Assembly (NCBI GenBank): GCA_029721435.1
Contig: CM056581.1
Coordinates: forward strand, 68,868,712 to 68,932,711
Source of the DNA: Gymnothorax reevesii
Taxonomy: Eukaryota; Chordata; Actinopteri; Anguilliformes; Muraenidae
DNA length: 64,000 nucleotides
Direction of reading: 5' to 3'
Positions 41,330 through 55,700 of this stretch are shown here, piece after piece. A model generated the notes under the pieces. The model was not told where the DNA came from and searched no databases. It worked only from the letters and a program-made list of their open reading frames with translations. A program made the translations under genes and the position numbers. Positions within the stretch are counted from its first letter, which is position 1, and each line of letters begins with the position of its first letter.

Positions 41330-41738
41330 GGAATTGCAGGATGCTACTTCTGCTTATTGTATCTGTTGACAGCAGCACAGGGGGGATCTGTCAGCTTATT
41401 GGGCCAGTGTGTGTACCTATATACCAGCTAATGATGAGGCAGGAGGGGTGATTGATCAAGCCTTGCAACGTTTGAAAGACATATCTGATGCACAACAGCG
41501 AGATCTCGCACCAGCAATGGCAATTTCTTGGTGGGACTGGCTTCTGTCTGGGGGTTGGAAAATGGGAATTACATCAGTAATGAGTCTTGTAGTTGGGGAA
41601 TTTGCAGTACTGCTCTTTTGCAGTTGCTGTGGAATTCCCATAATTAAAGGAATGATATCAGGAGTATTGAGTACTAATCCACAGTATCAGATGTTTCTAT
41701 TACAGGACAACAATGAGATGTATGCCCGAGGAGCTTAA
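41330..41738 (+). pseudogene. env: ERV Env transmembrane-subunit remnant
   Basis: A QGGS...GQCVCTYIP stretch at about 41375-41425 resembles the immunosuppressive-domain/CX6CC region of gamma-type transmembrane subunits, with the first cysteine replaced by serine. It is followed by a heptad-like segment (DQALQRLKDISDAQQ), a WWDWL word and a hydrophobic membrane span at about 41575-41650 (SVMSLVVGEFAVLLFCSCC). A short cytoplasmic tail ends at the stop at 41738. The fusion-peptide region and the surface subunit are absent. The remaining frame is open for about 110 codons. Confidence 0.75.
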
Positions 41739-41888
41739 GGAATCATACAACGATGTAATTGAGTTGGAGGGTTTGTTTGAACAAAAGGATGGAGTGTAAT
41801 GGTAATATGATGAAACATCTTCCCCGTGAATGAATCACATGCTGAAAATTGAGAGAAGTGGCATGCTGGCGGATAATCAATTATAAAC

Positions 41889-41898
41889 AGGGGGAAAA
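41889..41898 (+). promoter_or_regulatory. Polypurine tract (ERV plus-strand primer)
   Basis: AGGGGGAAAA lies immediately before the TG of the LTR, as required for plus-strand priming. It confirms that the ERV is oriented left to right. Confidence 0.75.
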
Positions 41899-42557
41899 TG
41901 TGGAAACATTTTTTATTGATTCATTTAATTATTATTAATTGCTTATCCTTCCTTGCTCATATTCTGTTTTAGTTCACAACTTCATAGGCCTAGAGTGTGT
42001 GTGTGCTTGCATATTTCTGATTTAGCAGGGGCCTGCATAACTCTACTAGTGTGTCATGACATGTAGCCTATCTAAAGTCATGAAGTCTTGAATGTCTGTA
42101 CCAAGGGCATGATGTTTTTCTCTTTCTCTAAGTTTATGTGTTTATAGAAAGCTCCGGAACCCATAACAGGATAAGCTGGAGCCAGAGCTGAGAGAGAAGG
42201 CAGGTGCTCTCCTCCCTGGCAAGATGTGTGTGTGTGTATCCCTAGACAACTTGACGTGGTTACGTACCAACTTGACTCAGTTGCGTGTGACGCAAGGCTC
42301 GCGTGATGTGTAAATCAGCACGGGGGGAGGAGAACGCCATGGAGTATTCCTACAAATACCAGAGAACTTTCTAATTGTGTATCCTCCATCTTGACCTGAG
42401 CTTCTGTATGTGGGGATCCTTTTTTCTGCAGAAAAGAGTAAATGGACTTTGGCTTGAATATTAACTTCTCTGCCTCTGACTGATTTTTTCCTGAGTCGTC
42501 TTGAGTTTTCTCTTGTGAAGGTAATACTTGGAATGTAAAATCAAAATTCCTTTAACA
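41899..42557 (+). mobile_element. 3' LTR of the array ERV, 659 bp
   Basis: It starts TGTGGAAACA right after the polypurine tract and ends TTTAACA directly before the TATA target duplication. The ends TGT...ACA are inverted as expected. A weak TATA-like word (CTACAAATA, about 42349) and an AGTAAA (about 42437) are the only candidate promoter and poly(A) signals that I see. It is unrelated in sequence to the LTR at 3584-4182, so two different ERV families are present in the window. Confidence 0.8.
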
Positions 42558-45500
42558 TATACCTGACCATACATCTACTAGTGATGCACCTAACCAGTCA
42601 TCTACTACAGACACACCAGACCATACATCTACCACTGATACGCCTGACCATACATCTACTTCTTATACACCCGACCATACATCTACCACAGATACACCTG
42701 ACCATAAATCTACCATTGACACACCTGACCATACATCTACCAAGGATACATCTGACCATATATCTACCACTGATACATCTGACCATACATCAACCACTGA
42801 TATATCTGACCATACATCTACCACTGATACATCTGACCATACATCGACCACTGATACTCGGCCTGACCATAAATCTACATCTGATACTAGGCCTGACCAT
42901 ACATCTACCACTGATACACCTGACCATGCATCTAACACTGATACTAGGCCCGACCATACATCTACCACTGATACATCTGACCAAACATCTACCACTGATA
43001 CTAGGCCTGACCATTCATCGACTACTGATACTAGGCCTGACCATTCATCTACCACTGATACTAGGCCTGACCATTCATCTACCACGGACACACCAGACCA
43101 TACATCTAACACCGATACACCTGACCATACATCTGTCACTGGCGCAGGCCTTACCATACATAAAACACTGATACACCTGACCATACATCTACCACTGATA
43201 ATAGGCCTGACCATACATCTACCACTGATACACCCGACCATACATCTACCACTGATACATCGAACCATACATCGACCACTGATACTAGGCCTGACCATAC
43301 ATCGATAACTGATACTAGGTCTGACCATACATCTACCACTGATACGGCCTGAACATACATCTACCACTGATACACCTGACCATAAATCTACCAATGACAC
43401 ACCTGACCATACATCTACTACTGATACATCTGACCATATATCTACCACTTATACATCTGACCATACATCGACCACTGATACTAGGCCTGACCATACATCT
43501 ACCACTGACACACCCGACCATACGTCTGCCACTGATACACCTGACCATACATCTACCACTGATGCACCTGACCATACATCTACCACTGATACATCTGACC
43601 ATACATCTACCACTGATACATCTGACCATATATCTACCACTGATACATCTGACCATACATCTACCACTGATACATCTGACCATATATCTACCACTGATAC
43701 ACCTGACCATAAATCTACCACAGATACACCTGACCATAAATCTAGCAGTGATACACCTGACAGTACATCTACCACTGATACATCTGACCATACATCTACC
43801 ACTGATACTAAGCCTGACCATAGATCAACCACTGATACTAGGCCTGACCATACATTTACCACTCATACACCTGACCATACATCTACCACTAATACGCCCG
43901 ACCATACATCTACCTCTGATACTTCTGACCATACATCTACCACTGATACATCTGACCATACATCTATCATTGATACATCTGACCATACATCTTTCATTGA
44001 TACATCTGACCATGCATCAACCACTGATACACCTGACCAAATATCAATCACATATACACCTGACCATACATCTACCATTGATACACCTGACTAGACATCT
44101 AACACTAATCTACCTCACCATACATCTGCCAATGATACACCTGATCATACATCTATCACTGATACTAGGCCTGACCATACATCTACCACTGATACATCCG
44201 AACATACATCTACCTCTGATTCACCTGACCATACATCTTCCACTGATACTGGGCCAGACCAAACATCTACCACTGATACTAGGCCTGACCATTCATCTAC
44301 CTCTGATACACCTGACCATACATCTACCACGGACACACCAGACCATACATCTAATACCGATACACCCGACTATACATCTATCACTGGAACAAGGCCTGAC
44401 CATACATAAAACACTGATGCACCTGACCATACATCTACCACTGATACAAGGCCAGACCAAACATCTACCACTGATACTAGGCCTGACCATTCATCTACCT
44501 CTGATACACCTGACCATACATCTACCACGGACACACCAGACCATACATCTAATACCGATACACCCGACTATACATCTATCACTGGAACAAGGCCTGACCA
44601 TACATAAAACACTGATGCACCTGACCATACATCTACCACTGATACAAGGCCTTACCCAACGTCTACCACTGATACACCCGACCATACATCTACCACTGAT
44701 ACACAAACTATACATCGACCACTGATACTAGGATTGACCATAAATCTACTACTGATACTAGACCTGACCATACATCTACCACTGATACATCCGAACATAC
44801 ATCTACCTCTGATTCACCTGACCATACATCTTCCACTGATTCGCCCGACCATACATCTACCACTGATACTAGGCCTGACCATTCATCTACCTCTGATACA
44901 CCTGACCATACATCTACCACGGACACACCAAACCATACAACTTACACTGATACTAGGCCTGACTATACATCTACCACTGATTCTAGGCCTGACCATACAT
45001 CTACCACTGATACACCCGACCATACATCTACCACTGATACACCCGACCATACATCTACCACCGATACACCTGACCATAAATCTACCACTGATACGCCTGA
45101 CCGTACATCTACCACTGATACACCTGACCATACATCTACCACTGACACATCTGACCATTCATCTATCACTGGTACATCTGACCATACATCTATCACTGAT
45201 ACTAGGCCTGACCATACATCTTCCACTGATACGGTCTGACCATACATCAACCACTGATACACCTGACCGTAGATCTACTACTGATACACCTGACTGTACA
45301 TCGACCACTGATACACCTGACCATACATCAACTACTGATACATCTGACCATACATCTATCGCTGATACACCTGAACATACATCTACCACTGATACACCTG
45401 ACCAGACATCTACCACTGATACACCTGACCATACATCAACTACTGATACATCTGACCATACATCTACCACTGATACATCTGACCATACATCGACCACTGA

Positions 45501-48500
45501 CACTAGGCCTGACCATGCATCTACCACTGATACTAGGCCTGACTGTACATCGACCACAAATACGCCTGACAATACATCAACTACTGATACATCTGACCAT
45601 ACATCTACCACTGATACACCTGACCATATATCTGCCACAGATACACCTGACCCTAAATCTACCACTGATACACCTGACCGTAGATCTACTACTGATACAC
45701 CTGACTGTACATCGACCACTGATACACCTGACCATACATCAACTACTGATACATCTGACCATACATCTATCGCTGATACACCTGAACATACATCTACCAC
45801 TGATACACCTGACCATACATCTACCACTGATACACCTGACCAGACATCTACCACTGATACACCTGACCAGACATCTACCACTGATACACCTGAACATACA
45901 TCTACCATTGATACACCTGACCAGACATCAACCACTGATACACCTGACCATACATCTAACACTGATACTAGGCCTGACCATACATCTACCACTGATACTA
46001 GGCGTGACCATACCTCTACCACTGATACACCTGACCATACATCTACCACTGATACACCAGACCATACATCTACCACTGATACGGCTGACCGTACATCTAC
46101 TACTGATACACCAGGCCATACATCTACCACTGATACATCTGACCATACATCTACCACTGGTACATCTGACCATACATCTACCACTGATACTAGGCCTGAC
46201 CATACATCTACCACTGATTCACGTGACCATAAATCAACCACTGATACGCCTGACCGTACATCTACTAGTGATACACAAGACCACACATCTACCACTGATA
46301 CATCTGACCATACATCTACCACTGGTACATCTGACCATACATCTACTACTGACACATCTGACCATACATCGACCACTGATACTAGGCCTTACCATACATC
46401 TACCACTGATACACCTGACCTTACATCTACCACTGATAGACCTGACCATACATCTATCACTGATACTAGGCCTGACCATACATCTACCACTGATACTAGG
46501 CCTGACCATACATCTATCACTGATACTAGGCCTGACCATACATCTACCACTGATACTAGGCCTGACCATACATCTACGACTGATACTAGGCCTGACCATA
46601 CATCTTCCACTGATACACCCAACCATCCATCTACCATTGATACACCTGACCATACATCTACGACTGATACACCTGACCATACATCTACCACTGATACACC
46701 TGACCAGACATCTACCACTGATACACCTGAACATACATCTACCATTGATACACCTGACCAGACATCAACCACTGATACACCTGACCATACATCTAACACT
46801 GATACTAGGCCTGACCATACATCTACCACTGATACTAGGCGTGACCATACCTCTACCACTGATACACCCGACCATACATCTACCACTGATACACCAGACC
46901 ATACATCTACCACTGATACGGCTGACCGTACATCTACTACTGATACACCAGGCCATACATCTACCACTGATACATCTGACCATACATCTACCACTGGTAC
47001 ATCTGACCATACATCTACCACTGATACTAGGCCTGACCATACATCTACCACTGATTCACGTGACCATAAATCAACCACTGATACGCCTGACCGTACATCT
47101 ACTAGTGATACACAAGACCACACATCTACCACTGATACATCTGACCATACATCTACCACTGGTACATCTGACCATACATCTACTACTGACACATCTGACC
47201 ATACATCGACCACTGATACTAGGCCTTACCATACATCTACCACTGATACACCTGACCTTACATCTACCACTGATACACCTGACCATACATCTATCACTGA
47301 TACTAGGCCTGACCATACATCTACCACTGATACTAGGCCTGACCATACATCTATCACTGATACTAGGCCTGACCATACATCTACCACTGATACTAGGCCT
47401 GACCATACATCTACGACTGATACTAGGCCTGACCATACATCTTCCACTGATACACCCAACCATCCATCTACCATTGATACACCTGACCATACATCCACGA
47501 CTGATACGCCTGACCATACATCTACGACTGATACGTCTGACCATACATCTACCACTGATACACCTGACCATACATCTACCACTGATACGTGGGAACATAC
47601 ATCTACCACTGATACGCCTGACCGTACATCTACTACTGATACACAAGACCAAACATCTACCACTGATACATCTGACCATACATCTACCACTGGTACATCT
47701 GACCATACATCTACCACTGACACATCTGACCATACATCGACCACTGATACTAGGCCTTACCATACATCTACCACTGATACTAGGCCTGACCATACATCTA
47801 CCACTGATACACCTGACCAGACATCTACCACTGATACACCTGAACATACATCTACCATTGATACACCTGACCAGACATCAACCACTGATACACCTGACCA
47901 TACATCTAACACTGATACTAGGCCTGACCATACATCTACCACTGATACTAGGCGTGACCATACCTCTACCACTGATACACCCGACCATACATCTACCACT
48001 GATACACCAGACCATACATCTACCACTGATACGGCTGACCGTACATCTACTACTGATACACCAGGCCATACATCTACCACTGATACATCTGACCATACAT
48101 CTACCACTGGTACATCTGACCATACATCTACCACTGATACTAGGCCTGACCATACATCTACCACTGATTCACGTGACCATAAATCAACCACTGATACGCC
48201 TGACCGTACATCTACTAGTGATACACAAGACCACACATCTACCACTGATACATCTGACCATACATCTACCACTGGTACATCTGACCATACATCTACTACT
48301 GACACATCTGACCATACATCGACCACTGATACTAGGCCTTACCATACATCTACCACTGATACACCTGACCTTACATCTACCACTGATACACCTGACCATA
48401 CATCTATCACTGATACTAGGCCTGACCATACATCTACCACTGATACTAGGCCTGACCATACATCTATCACTGATACTAGGCCTGACCATACATCTACCAC

Positions 48501-49404
48501 TGATACTAGGCCTGACCATACATCTACGACTGATACTAGGCCTGACCATACATCTTCCACTGATACACCCAACCATCCATCTACCATTGATACACCTGAC
48601 CATACATCTACGACTGATACGCCTGACCATACATCTACGACTGATACGCCTGACCATACATCTACCACTGATACACCTGACCATACATCTACCACTGATA
48701 CGTGGGAACATACATCTACCACTGATACGCCTGACCGTACATCTACTACTGATACACAAGACCAAACATCTACCACTGATACATCTGACCATACATCTAC
48801 CACTGGTACATCTGACCATACATCTACCACTGACACATCTGACCATACATCGACCACTGATACTAGGCCTTACCATACATCTACCACTGATACTAGGCCT
48901 GACCATACATCTACCACTGATACACCTGACCTTTCATCTACCACTGATACACCTGACCATACATCTGTCACTGATACTAGGCCTGACCATACATCTACCA
49001 CTGATACTAGGCCTGACCATACATCTATCACTGATACTAGGCCTGACCATACATCTTCCACTGATACGGTCTGACCATACATCAACCACTGATACACCTG
49101 ACCATATATCTGCCACAGATACACCTGACCATAAATCTACCACTGATACACCTGAACATACATCTACCACTGATACACCTGACCATACATCAACTACTGA
49201 TACATCTGACCATACATCTACCACTGATACATCTGACCATACATCGATCACTGACACTAGGCCTGACCATGCATCTACCACTGATACTAGGCTGACTGTA
49301 CATCGACCACTGATACACCTGACAATACATCAACGACTGATACATCTGACCATACATCTATCGCTGATACACTTGAACATACATCTACCATTGATACACC
49401 TGAC
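42558..49404 (+). repeat. Tandem 27/30-bp array between ERV and hAT
   Basis: It continues the monomer cut by the ERV (CCTGACCATACATCTACTAG). To about 43.2 kb it resembles the block at 30.9-31.7 kb; after about 45 kb monomers are more homogeneous and richer in the 30-bp type. 28-bp frame-shifting monomers lie at about 43341, 45228 and 49063. The longest threonine-rich frame (44734-49074) is within this segment because few frame-changing monomers occur between those points. Confidence 0.94.
45903..48906 (+). repeat. 837/1113-bp higher-order repeats
   Basis: The rare word GGCGTGACCATACCTCTACC occurs at 46001, 46838 and 47951, that is 837 and then 1113 bp apart, and the strings of monomers around it repeat in the same order, including CACCAGGCCATAC, GGTACATCTGACC and CACAAGACC variants. 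The 276-bp length difference equals eight 27-mers plus two 30-mers, present as an extra block with GATACGTGGGAACATAC. A fourth copy starts at 49380 and is split by the hAT element; it resumes at 52739 (GGCGTGACC at 52825). Copies differ by very few bases, implying recent amplification. Confidence 0.88.
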
Positions 49405-49890
49405 TAAGGATCGACTGATATGGATTTTTTTCCCATCACCCTCAACCGATAACCGATAATGGACTGCCGATTTTCTTGGGCCGATATTTGTGGCCGATAC
49501 CGCTTTTGCTCCCTCAATTTACATCAAAAAAATGACACAATGATAAAAATTATCAGAGGTCTCAGTTTAGACAAACATTTATTGAAAAGTTTCAACCAGT
49601 CATCGATGTGATGGCTGCTCCTCCCCAGTGAGACGTGCAGCCACCCCCCCCCAAACACACACACACACACAAACACATCAGCTGAGCAGACGATGACCGA
49701 AAAACTCTGTTACCGCTGGATTGATAACGACAGCAAACAGCTCTGAATACGTTTTCACGAAACACTGACACAAATTAGTACTACATATAAAACATTTCTC
49801 TCATCATTTAAGTTCTTCTAGTGCACGCCAAATGCCTCTCTGATAGCAGACGTGGCTGCGCCACTCCGCACTGAGGGAGAGAGCACACAG

Positions 49891-52149
49891 CAGGGCTCGA
49901 AATTAACTTTTTTGCTTGGTAGCGCTGTGTCCTAAGTTCAAAAAGTTAGGAGCGCGAGCAAAAATTTAGGAGCGCACAAGCCGAAATCAAAGAAGCACCA
50001 ATATATGTATTTTTTAATGTTTAAAGAAACTACAATATAACACTCCACATTAACAATACAACTGTCTCCAACAAATGACAATTATTAAACAATATGAGAG
50101 TCTTGAGTTCATTGATTAACAAAGGTTTCCACTACATTGGCTTTATGCCATATCTGGAGGCCAGGATTTAAAATTGAGTCTCCTTGCTCTCTGCCCTTTC
50201 ATCCATCTCCTCACTGCGTGTGAGGCGTCAAATATGTCCAGAGGACCCTCCACACTGATCCCAATCAAATCTTAAATTGCATTAGGGTTAATTGCAGATC
50301 TGACGTCCTTTTTTGCCTCAATATTGCAATATGAATCAGTCCACAGCGGTAACTTTGCTATTTGTTGGCTTATTATAACATAAGCAGACTTTATAATGAG
50401 TTGGATATGTTTGTTTTAAGATAGCCTATGCCACACGCCCAGGTGCGTCTCTAGGACTAAAGATTGGTGGGGCCCAGAGCTCCCCTTAATTACTTACCCT
50501 GACTTGCACGCAATCATTCGCATAATTGACAAACAATACTTCCAGGATTTTCCTGGCTTTTTTAATGTTTTTTTGATTTTTTGCGGTAACGTTTTCAAAA
50601 AGTGGCAATGAAAGTCGCAATGTCTTGGCAATATTTTTTTGTCCGCGAGAAATTTGCGTGTATTGGTTGAATTTGCTTTAATAGTTGCAATCGCAACATG
50701 CAACTTCCTTGAGGGACTGAGCAAAAGATTCTCTCCGAGAACACGCCGGTACGGTATGATACATTTCGGTACAGCGACAATCATTAATCTGGAAGCGTAA
50801 TTTCGTGCATTTAAATCAGCGTTATTCAGAATTGCACGGAGACGTTTTAAATGGTCTCATATTCTATTTCAACAAAACGATCATGAAACGCCAGTTAAAT
50901 CACTTGATGTGTGGAAAAGGTAGCGCAGACGTTTGAGAGCAGTTTGTTTTTCATAAAGCGTTGAACAATTTTTGAGTGGCCAGAAAAATTATTTAAATCT
51001 GAATTTATCCCATTATTTAGGCGTCAATTGATCTCACGGAGAAAGAAACCGTAGCTTCGATTGCCAGAGGATTATTGTCAAAACTGGAAAACGTGTTAAT
51101 AACGGAAAATAACTGAGTACAAACTAGGAACAATCTTTGACGCAAAGGCATGGTCCGGGCTCCACCAATTATCACTTCCAGAGACGCCACTGCACACGCA
51201 ATTGTCTTCTAATTTCGGCATTTTCAGGAAAACGTTGCGTGTACTTGGAAATATATTAACGTTTACAAGTCTAAAGACGCGCTTTAAAAAATGTTAATGA
51301 TTTTTGCAGATAGGATACTGAAGATATGAGCGAGGAAACCGAGACGGAGATTTTAAGGCTGCGCAAACGCGGTGCCGCGAGGCAGCATATTTTGATAAGT
51401 TGCAACTAATAACAGAAATACGGATCTACTCGTTTACGCACAGGTGTCACAGTATTTTCTGTGTTTCGTGCTTTCTCCATGTTTGGAAGGACGTTCACGT
51501 TTAAAGTGTTTGGACTCAGTTGATAACGCGCTGTTAACAGCCAGATTCGGGTCATTATCTTTACAATTAACACGGTGCACTTCACCTTCTGATAACCTGA
51601 GCCATTCAACATTTTGATGCAACTCTGCGAGAATAATCAACTGATTTTCGCTGCCGATTCATCCGAATCACCGTCATGATTTTCAGTTTCAGTAACTTTT
51701 GATACCGACTCGACTTTTTTAACGTTAACGGTACCAAAAAAAAACAAGAAGTCTTCCATCGCTCTTCGTTCCATTTTCAGTCCAAATCTTGTGCATAGGT
51801 ACAATAGTAACTCTCATGGAAATGGATTGTTTTACGGCTAATATTAACCATTCTAGAATCAGTTCAGAGGTTTACGACGTCAACCTCCCCTTTGATTGAT
51901 CAGAATGGTCACTGGCAGCTCAACGGAACACACTGGGTGCGCTCGGCTGCGGAATGTCCAGTAGATTCATGCGCTGCTCCAAGACATGCGCCCATCTTTA
52001 TTTAAGCTGCAGCGGCGGTTGGCATGCCTTCTGACTACCAAATGTATCTGAAAAGAGGCGTTTAATTGGGGGGAAAAGCGGTTGCACAGGAGCAACTATT
52101 TTAATTCGAAGGTCGCATAGTCTTAATTTTGTTCGCAAGTTCGAGCCCT
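49891..52149. mobile_element. Nested hAT-like element with CAGGGCTCGAA ends
   Basis: CAGGGCTCGAA at 49891 and the complement TTCGAGCCCT ending at 52149 form inverted termini starting with CAGGG, a hAT-type start. Flanking 8-mers (GCACACAG and CCACATAC) agree at only five of eight positions, so a TSD is not proven. It lies wholly inside the element at 49405-52738. No transposase domain is clear. A chance or composite end pair is possible. Confidence 0.5.
51406..51759 (-). pseudogene. Possible decayed coding remnant inside the hAT element
   Basis: On the minus strand an ATG at 51759 opens a frame beginning MEDFLFFF, followed by an acidic serine-rich stretch and a stop. Overlapping frames (51434-51640, 51406-51612) then carry basic words ending in KHRKYCDTC, reminiscent of an N-terminal zinc-finger region of a hAT-type transposase or domesticated relative. 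There are too few residues and at least one frameshift. I do not recognise a specific family. Confidence 0.25.
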
Positions 52150-52738
52150 CCACATACACACACGAAACGAAACGCATTTAACCTCACCCCGGTGTTCGCT
52201 GAATTAAACTCCTACAAACACCATGACAACATTGACATTACTTCATCCTTAAACCGGTGTTCATTACATCTGTACATATTAGCCCACAACTACGTCAACA
52301 TCTCCCTAAATACAATGGTAAGCACTTTTAAAGGCGAAGCATTCAGCCGCATTCCCGTTTTACTGACCCACAAACTTAAATATGTTTGCAAGCACGTGTA
52401 CTAATAGGCAATCACTTGGCATTCCTGTTTCCTATTTCAAAGCGGGTGGCAATATTTCAACTAAGTTTAACAGTGAGAGGCTAAAAGAAATTTTAAAACA
52501 CCTTGTTCTGAAGCAGCCATTGCGTTCACCACTCTTCCAGTAGGGGAGGGGTAATGCGTTTGCATGTGCTGCAGGGTCTTCCGGCAACACAGAGCTGCCC
52601 CTGGATGCCTGTCTGTAAATCATGCCGCGGAAAGATGAATCGGCGAAACCACGCGCGAATCGGCCGATGCCGATTCTGGTAAAAAATGCAAAAATCGGCC
52701 TAATATATAGGCCGGCCGATGTATCGGTCGATCCTTAC

Positions 52739-55700
52739 ACCTGACCAGACATCAACCACTGATACACCTGACCATACATCTAACACTGATACTAGGCCTG
52801 ACCATACATCTACCACTGATACTAGGCGTGACCATACCTCTACCACTGATACACCCGACCATACATCTACCACTGATACACCAGACCTTACATCTACCAC
52901 TGATACGGCTGACCGTACATCTGCTACTGATACACCAGGCCATACATCTACCACTGATACACCCGACCATACATCTACCACTGATACACCAGACCATACA
53001 TCTACCACTGATACGGCTGACCGTACATCTACTACTGATACACCAGGCCATACATCTACCACTGATACATCTGACCATACATCGACCACTGATACTAGGC
53101 CTTACCATACATCTACCACTGATACTAGGCCTGACCATACATCTACCACTGATACACCTGACCTTAAATCTACCACTGATACACCAGACCATACATCTAT
53201 CACTGATACTAGGCCTGACCATACATCCACCACTGATACTAGGCGTGACCATACATCTAACACTGATACACCAGACCATACATCTACCACTGATACACCA
53301 GACCATACATCTACCACTGATACGGCTGACCGTACATCTACTACTGATACACCAGGCCATACATCTACCACTGATACATCTGACCATACATCTACCACTG
53401 ATACTAGGCCTGACCATACATCCACCACTGATACACCTGACCATAAATCTACCACTGATACGCCTGACCGTACATCGACTACTGATACACAAGACCATAC
53501 ATCTACCACTGATACATCTGACCATACATCTACCACTGGTACATCTGACCATACATCTACCACTGATACATCTGACCATACATCGACCACTGATACTAGG
53601 CCTTACCATAAATCTACCACTGATACTAGGCCTGACCATACATCTACCACTGATACACCTGACCTTAAATCTGCCACTGATACACCTGACCATACATCTA
53701 TCACTGATACTAGGCCTGACCATACATCTATCACTGATACTAGGCCTGACCATACATCTACCACTGATACTAGGCCTGACCATACATCTACTACTGATAC
53801 TAGGCCGGACCATACATCTACGACTGATACGCCAGACCATACATCTACGACTGATACGCCTGACCATACATCTACCACTGATACACCTGACCATAGTTCT
53901 ACCACTGATACACCTCACCATATATCTGCCACTGAACCGCCTGACTACACATCTACCACTGATACATCTGACCATCCATCTACCACTGATATGCCTGACC
54001 CTACATCTGAGACTGATACGCCTGAACAAAAATCTACCACAGATACACCTGACCAGAAATCTACCACTGATACACCTGACCATACATCTACCACTGATAC
54101 ATCTGACCATACATCGACCACTGATACATCTCACCATGCATCTACCACTGATACATCTGACCATACATCGACCACTGATACATCTGACCATACATCGACC
54201 ACTGATACTAGGCTTAACCATACATCTACCACTGACACGAGGCCTGACCATACATCGACCACTGACACTAAGCCTGACCATACATCTACCACTGATACAC
54301 CCAACCATACATCTACCACTGATACACCTGACCAAAAATCTACCACAAATACACCTGACCATAAATCTACCACAGATATGCCTGACCATGCATCAACCAC
54401 AGATACAAGGCCTGACCGTACATCCACCACTGATACTACGCCTGACCATAAATCTACCACGGATACTACGCCAGACCATATATCTACCACTGATACACCT
54501 GACCATCCATCTACCACTGATATGCCTGTCCATACAGCGACCATTGATACACCTGACCATGCATCTACCACTGATACATCTGACCATACATCTACGACTG
54601 ACATATCTGACCATACATCTACCACTGAGACACCTGACCATACATCTATCACTGATACACCTGACCATACATCTACCACTGATACACCTGACCAGACATC
54701 TAACACTAATATACCTGACCATACATCTACCAGTGATACACCTGACCATACATCTAACACTGATACTAGGCCGGACCATACATGTATCACTGATACACCC
54801 GACCATAAATCGACCACTGATACACCTGACCATACATCTACCACTGATACGCCTGACCATACATCAACCACTGATACACCTGACCACACATCTCCCACTG
54901 ATGCATCTGACCATAAATCTACCACTGATACTACGCCTGACCATACATCTACCACTGATACACCTGACCATCCATATACCACTGACATGCCTGTCCATAC
55001 AGCTACCACTGACACACCTGACCATACATCTACCACTGATACATCTGACCATTCATCAATCAATGGTACATCTGACCATACATCTATCACTGACACTACG
55101 TCTGAGCATACATCTACCACTGATTCACCTGACCATCCATCAACCACTGATATGCCTGTCTATACAGCTACCACTCATACACCTGACCATACATCTATCA
55201 CTAGTACTAGGCCAGACCATACATCTACCACTGATACATCTAACCATACATCTACTACTGATGCACCTAACTATTCATCTACCACTGATACACCTGACAA
55301 TACATCTACAACTGATACACCTGACCATACATCTACCACTGATACGGCTGACCATACATCTACCACTGATACACCTGACCATACATCTACCACTGATACA
55401 CCTGACCATACATCTATCACTGATACACCTGACCATATATCTACCACTGATACATCTGAACATACATCGACCACTGATACTAGGCCTGACCATGCCTCTA
55501 CCACGGATACTAGGCCTGACCATACATCTACCACTGATACACCTGACCACACATCTACCACTGATACATCTGACCATACATCTATCACTGATACACCTGA
55601 ACATACATCTACCACTGATACACCTGACCAGACATATAACACTGATATACCTGACCCTACATCTACCACTGATACTAGGCCTGACCATACATCTACCACT

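Larger units (their letters stand above)
38072..42557 (+). mobile_element. Scrambled endogenous retrovirus inserted in the array
   Basis: The insert begins TGTGGA and ends TTTAACA and is flanked by TATA on both sides (38068-38071 and 42558-42561), a 4-bp target duplication as in gammaretroviruses. Removing it and one TATA rebuilds the monomer ...ACTGATATACCTGACC, identical to neighbouring monomers at about 37925. Order inside: unidentified 5' part, RNase H, integrase, Env-leader-like stretch, protease, Env transmembrane part, polypurine tract, 3' LTR. There is no gag and no 5' LTR resembling the 3' LTR, and the protease lies after the integrase, so the copy is rearranged as well as mutated. 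Confidence 0.85.
49405..52738. mobile_element. hAT-like DNA element, 3334 bp, with 8-bp TSD
   Basis: Left end TAAGGATCGACTGATA and right end TATCGGTCGATCCTTA are inverted with one mismatch in 16, and fit the hAT terminal pattern YARNG. CACCTGAC directly flanks both sides (49397-49404 and 52739-52746). Excision restores a monomer string identical to that at about 46738-46800. Subterminal zones are rich in CCGAT/ATCGG words (about 49450-49500, 52640-52735), possible transposase binding sites. No full transposase is seen, so the copy is non-autonomous or decayed, and it contains a nested element. Confidence 0.9.

Noticed and set aside
50494..50784. Minus-strand 96-codon frame in the hAT element
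   Set aside because: No recognisable domain, and overlapping alternative frames of similar length; treated as non-coding transposon DNA.
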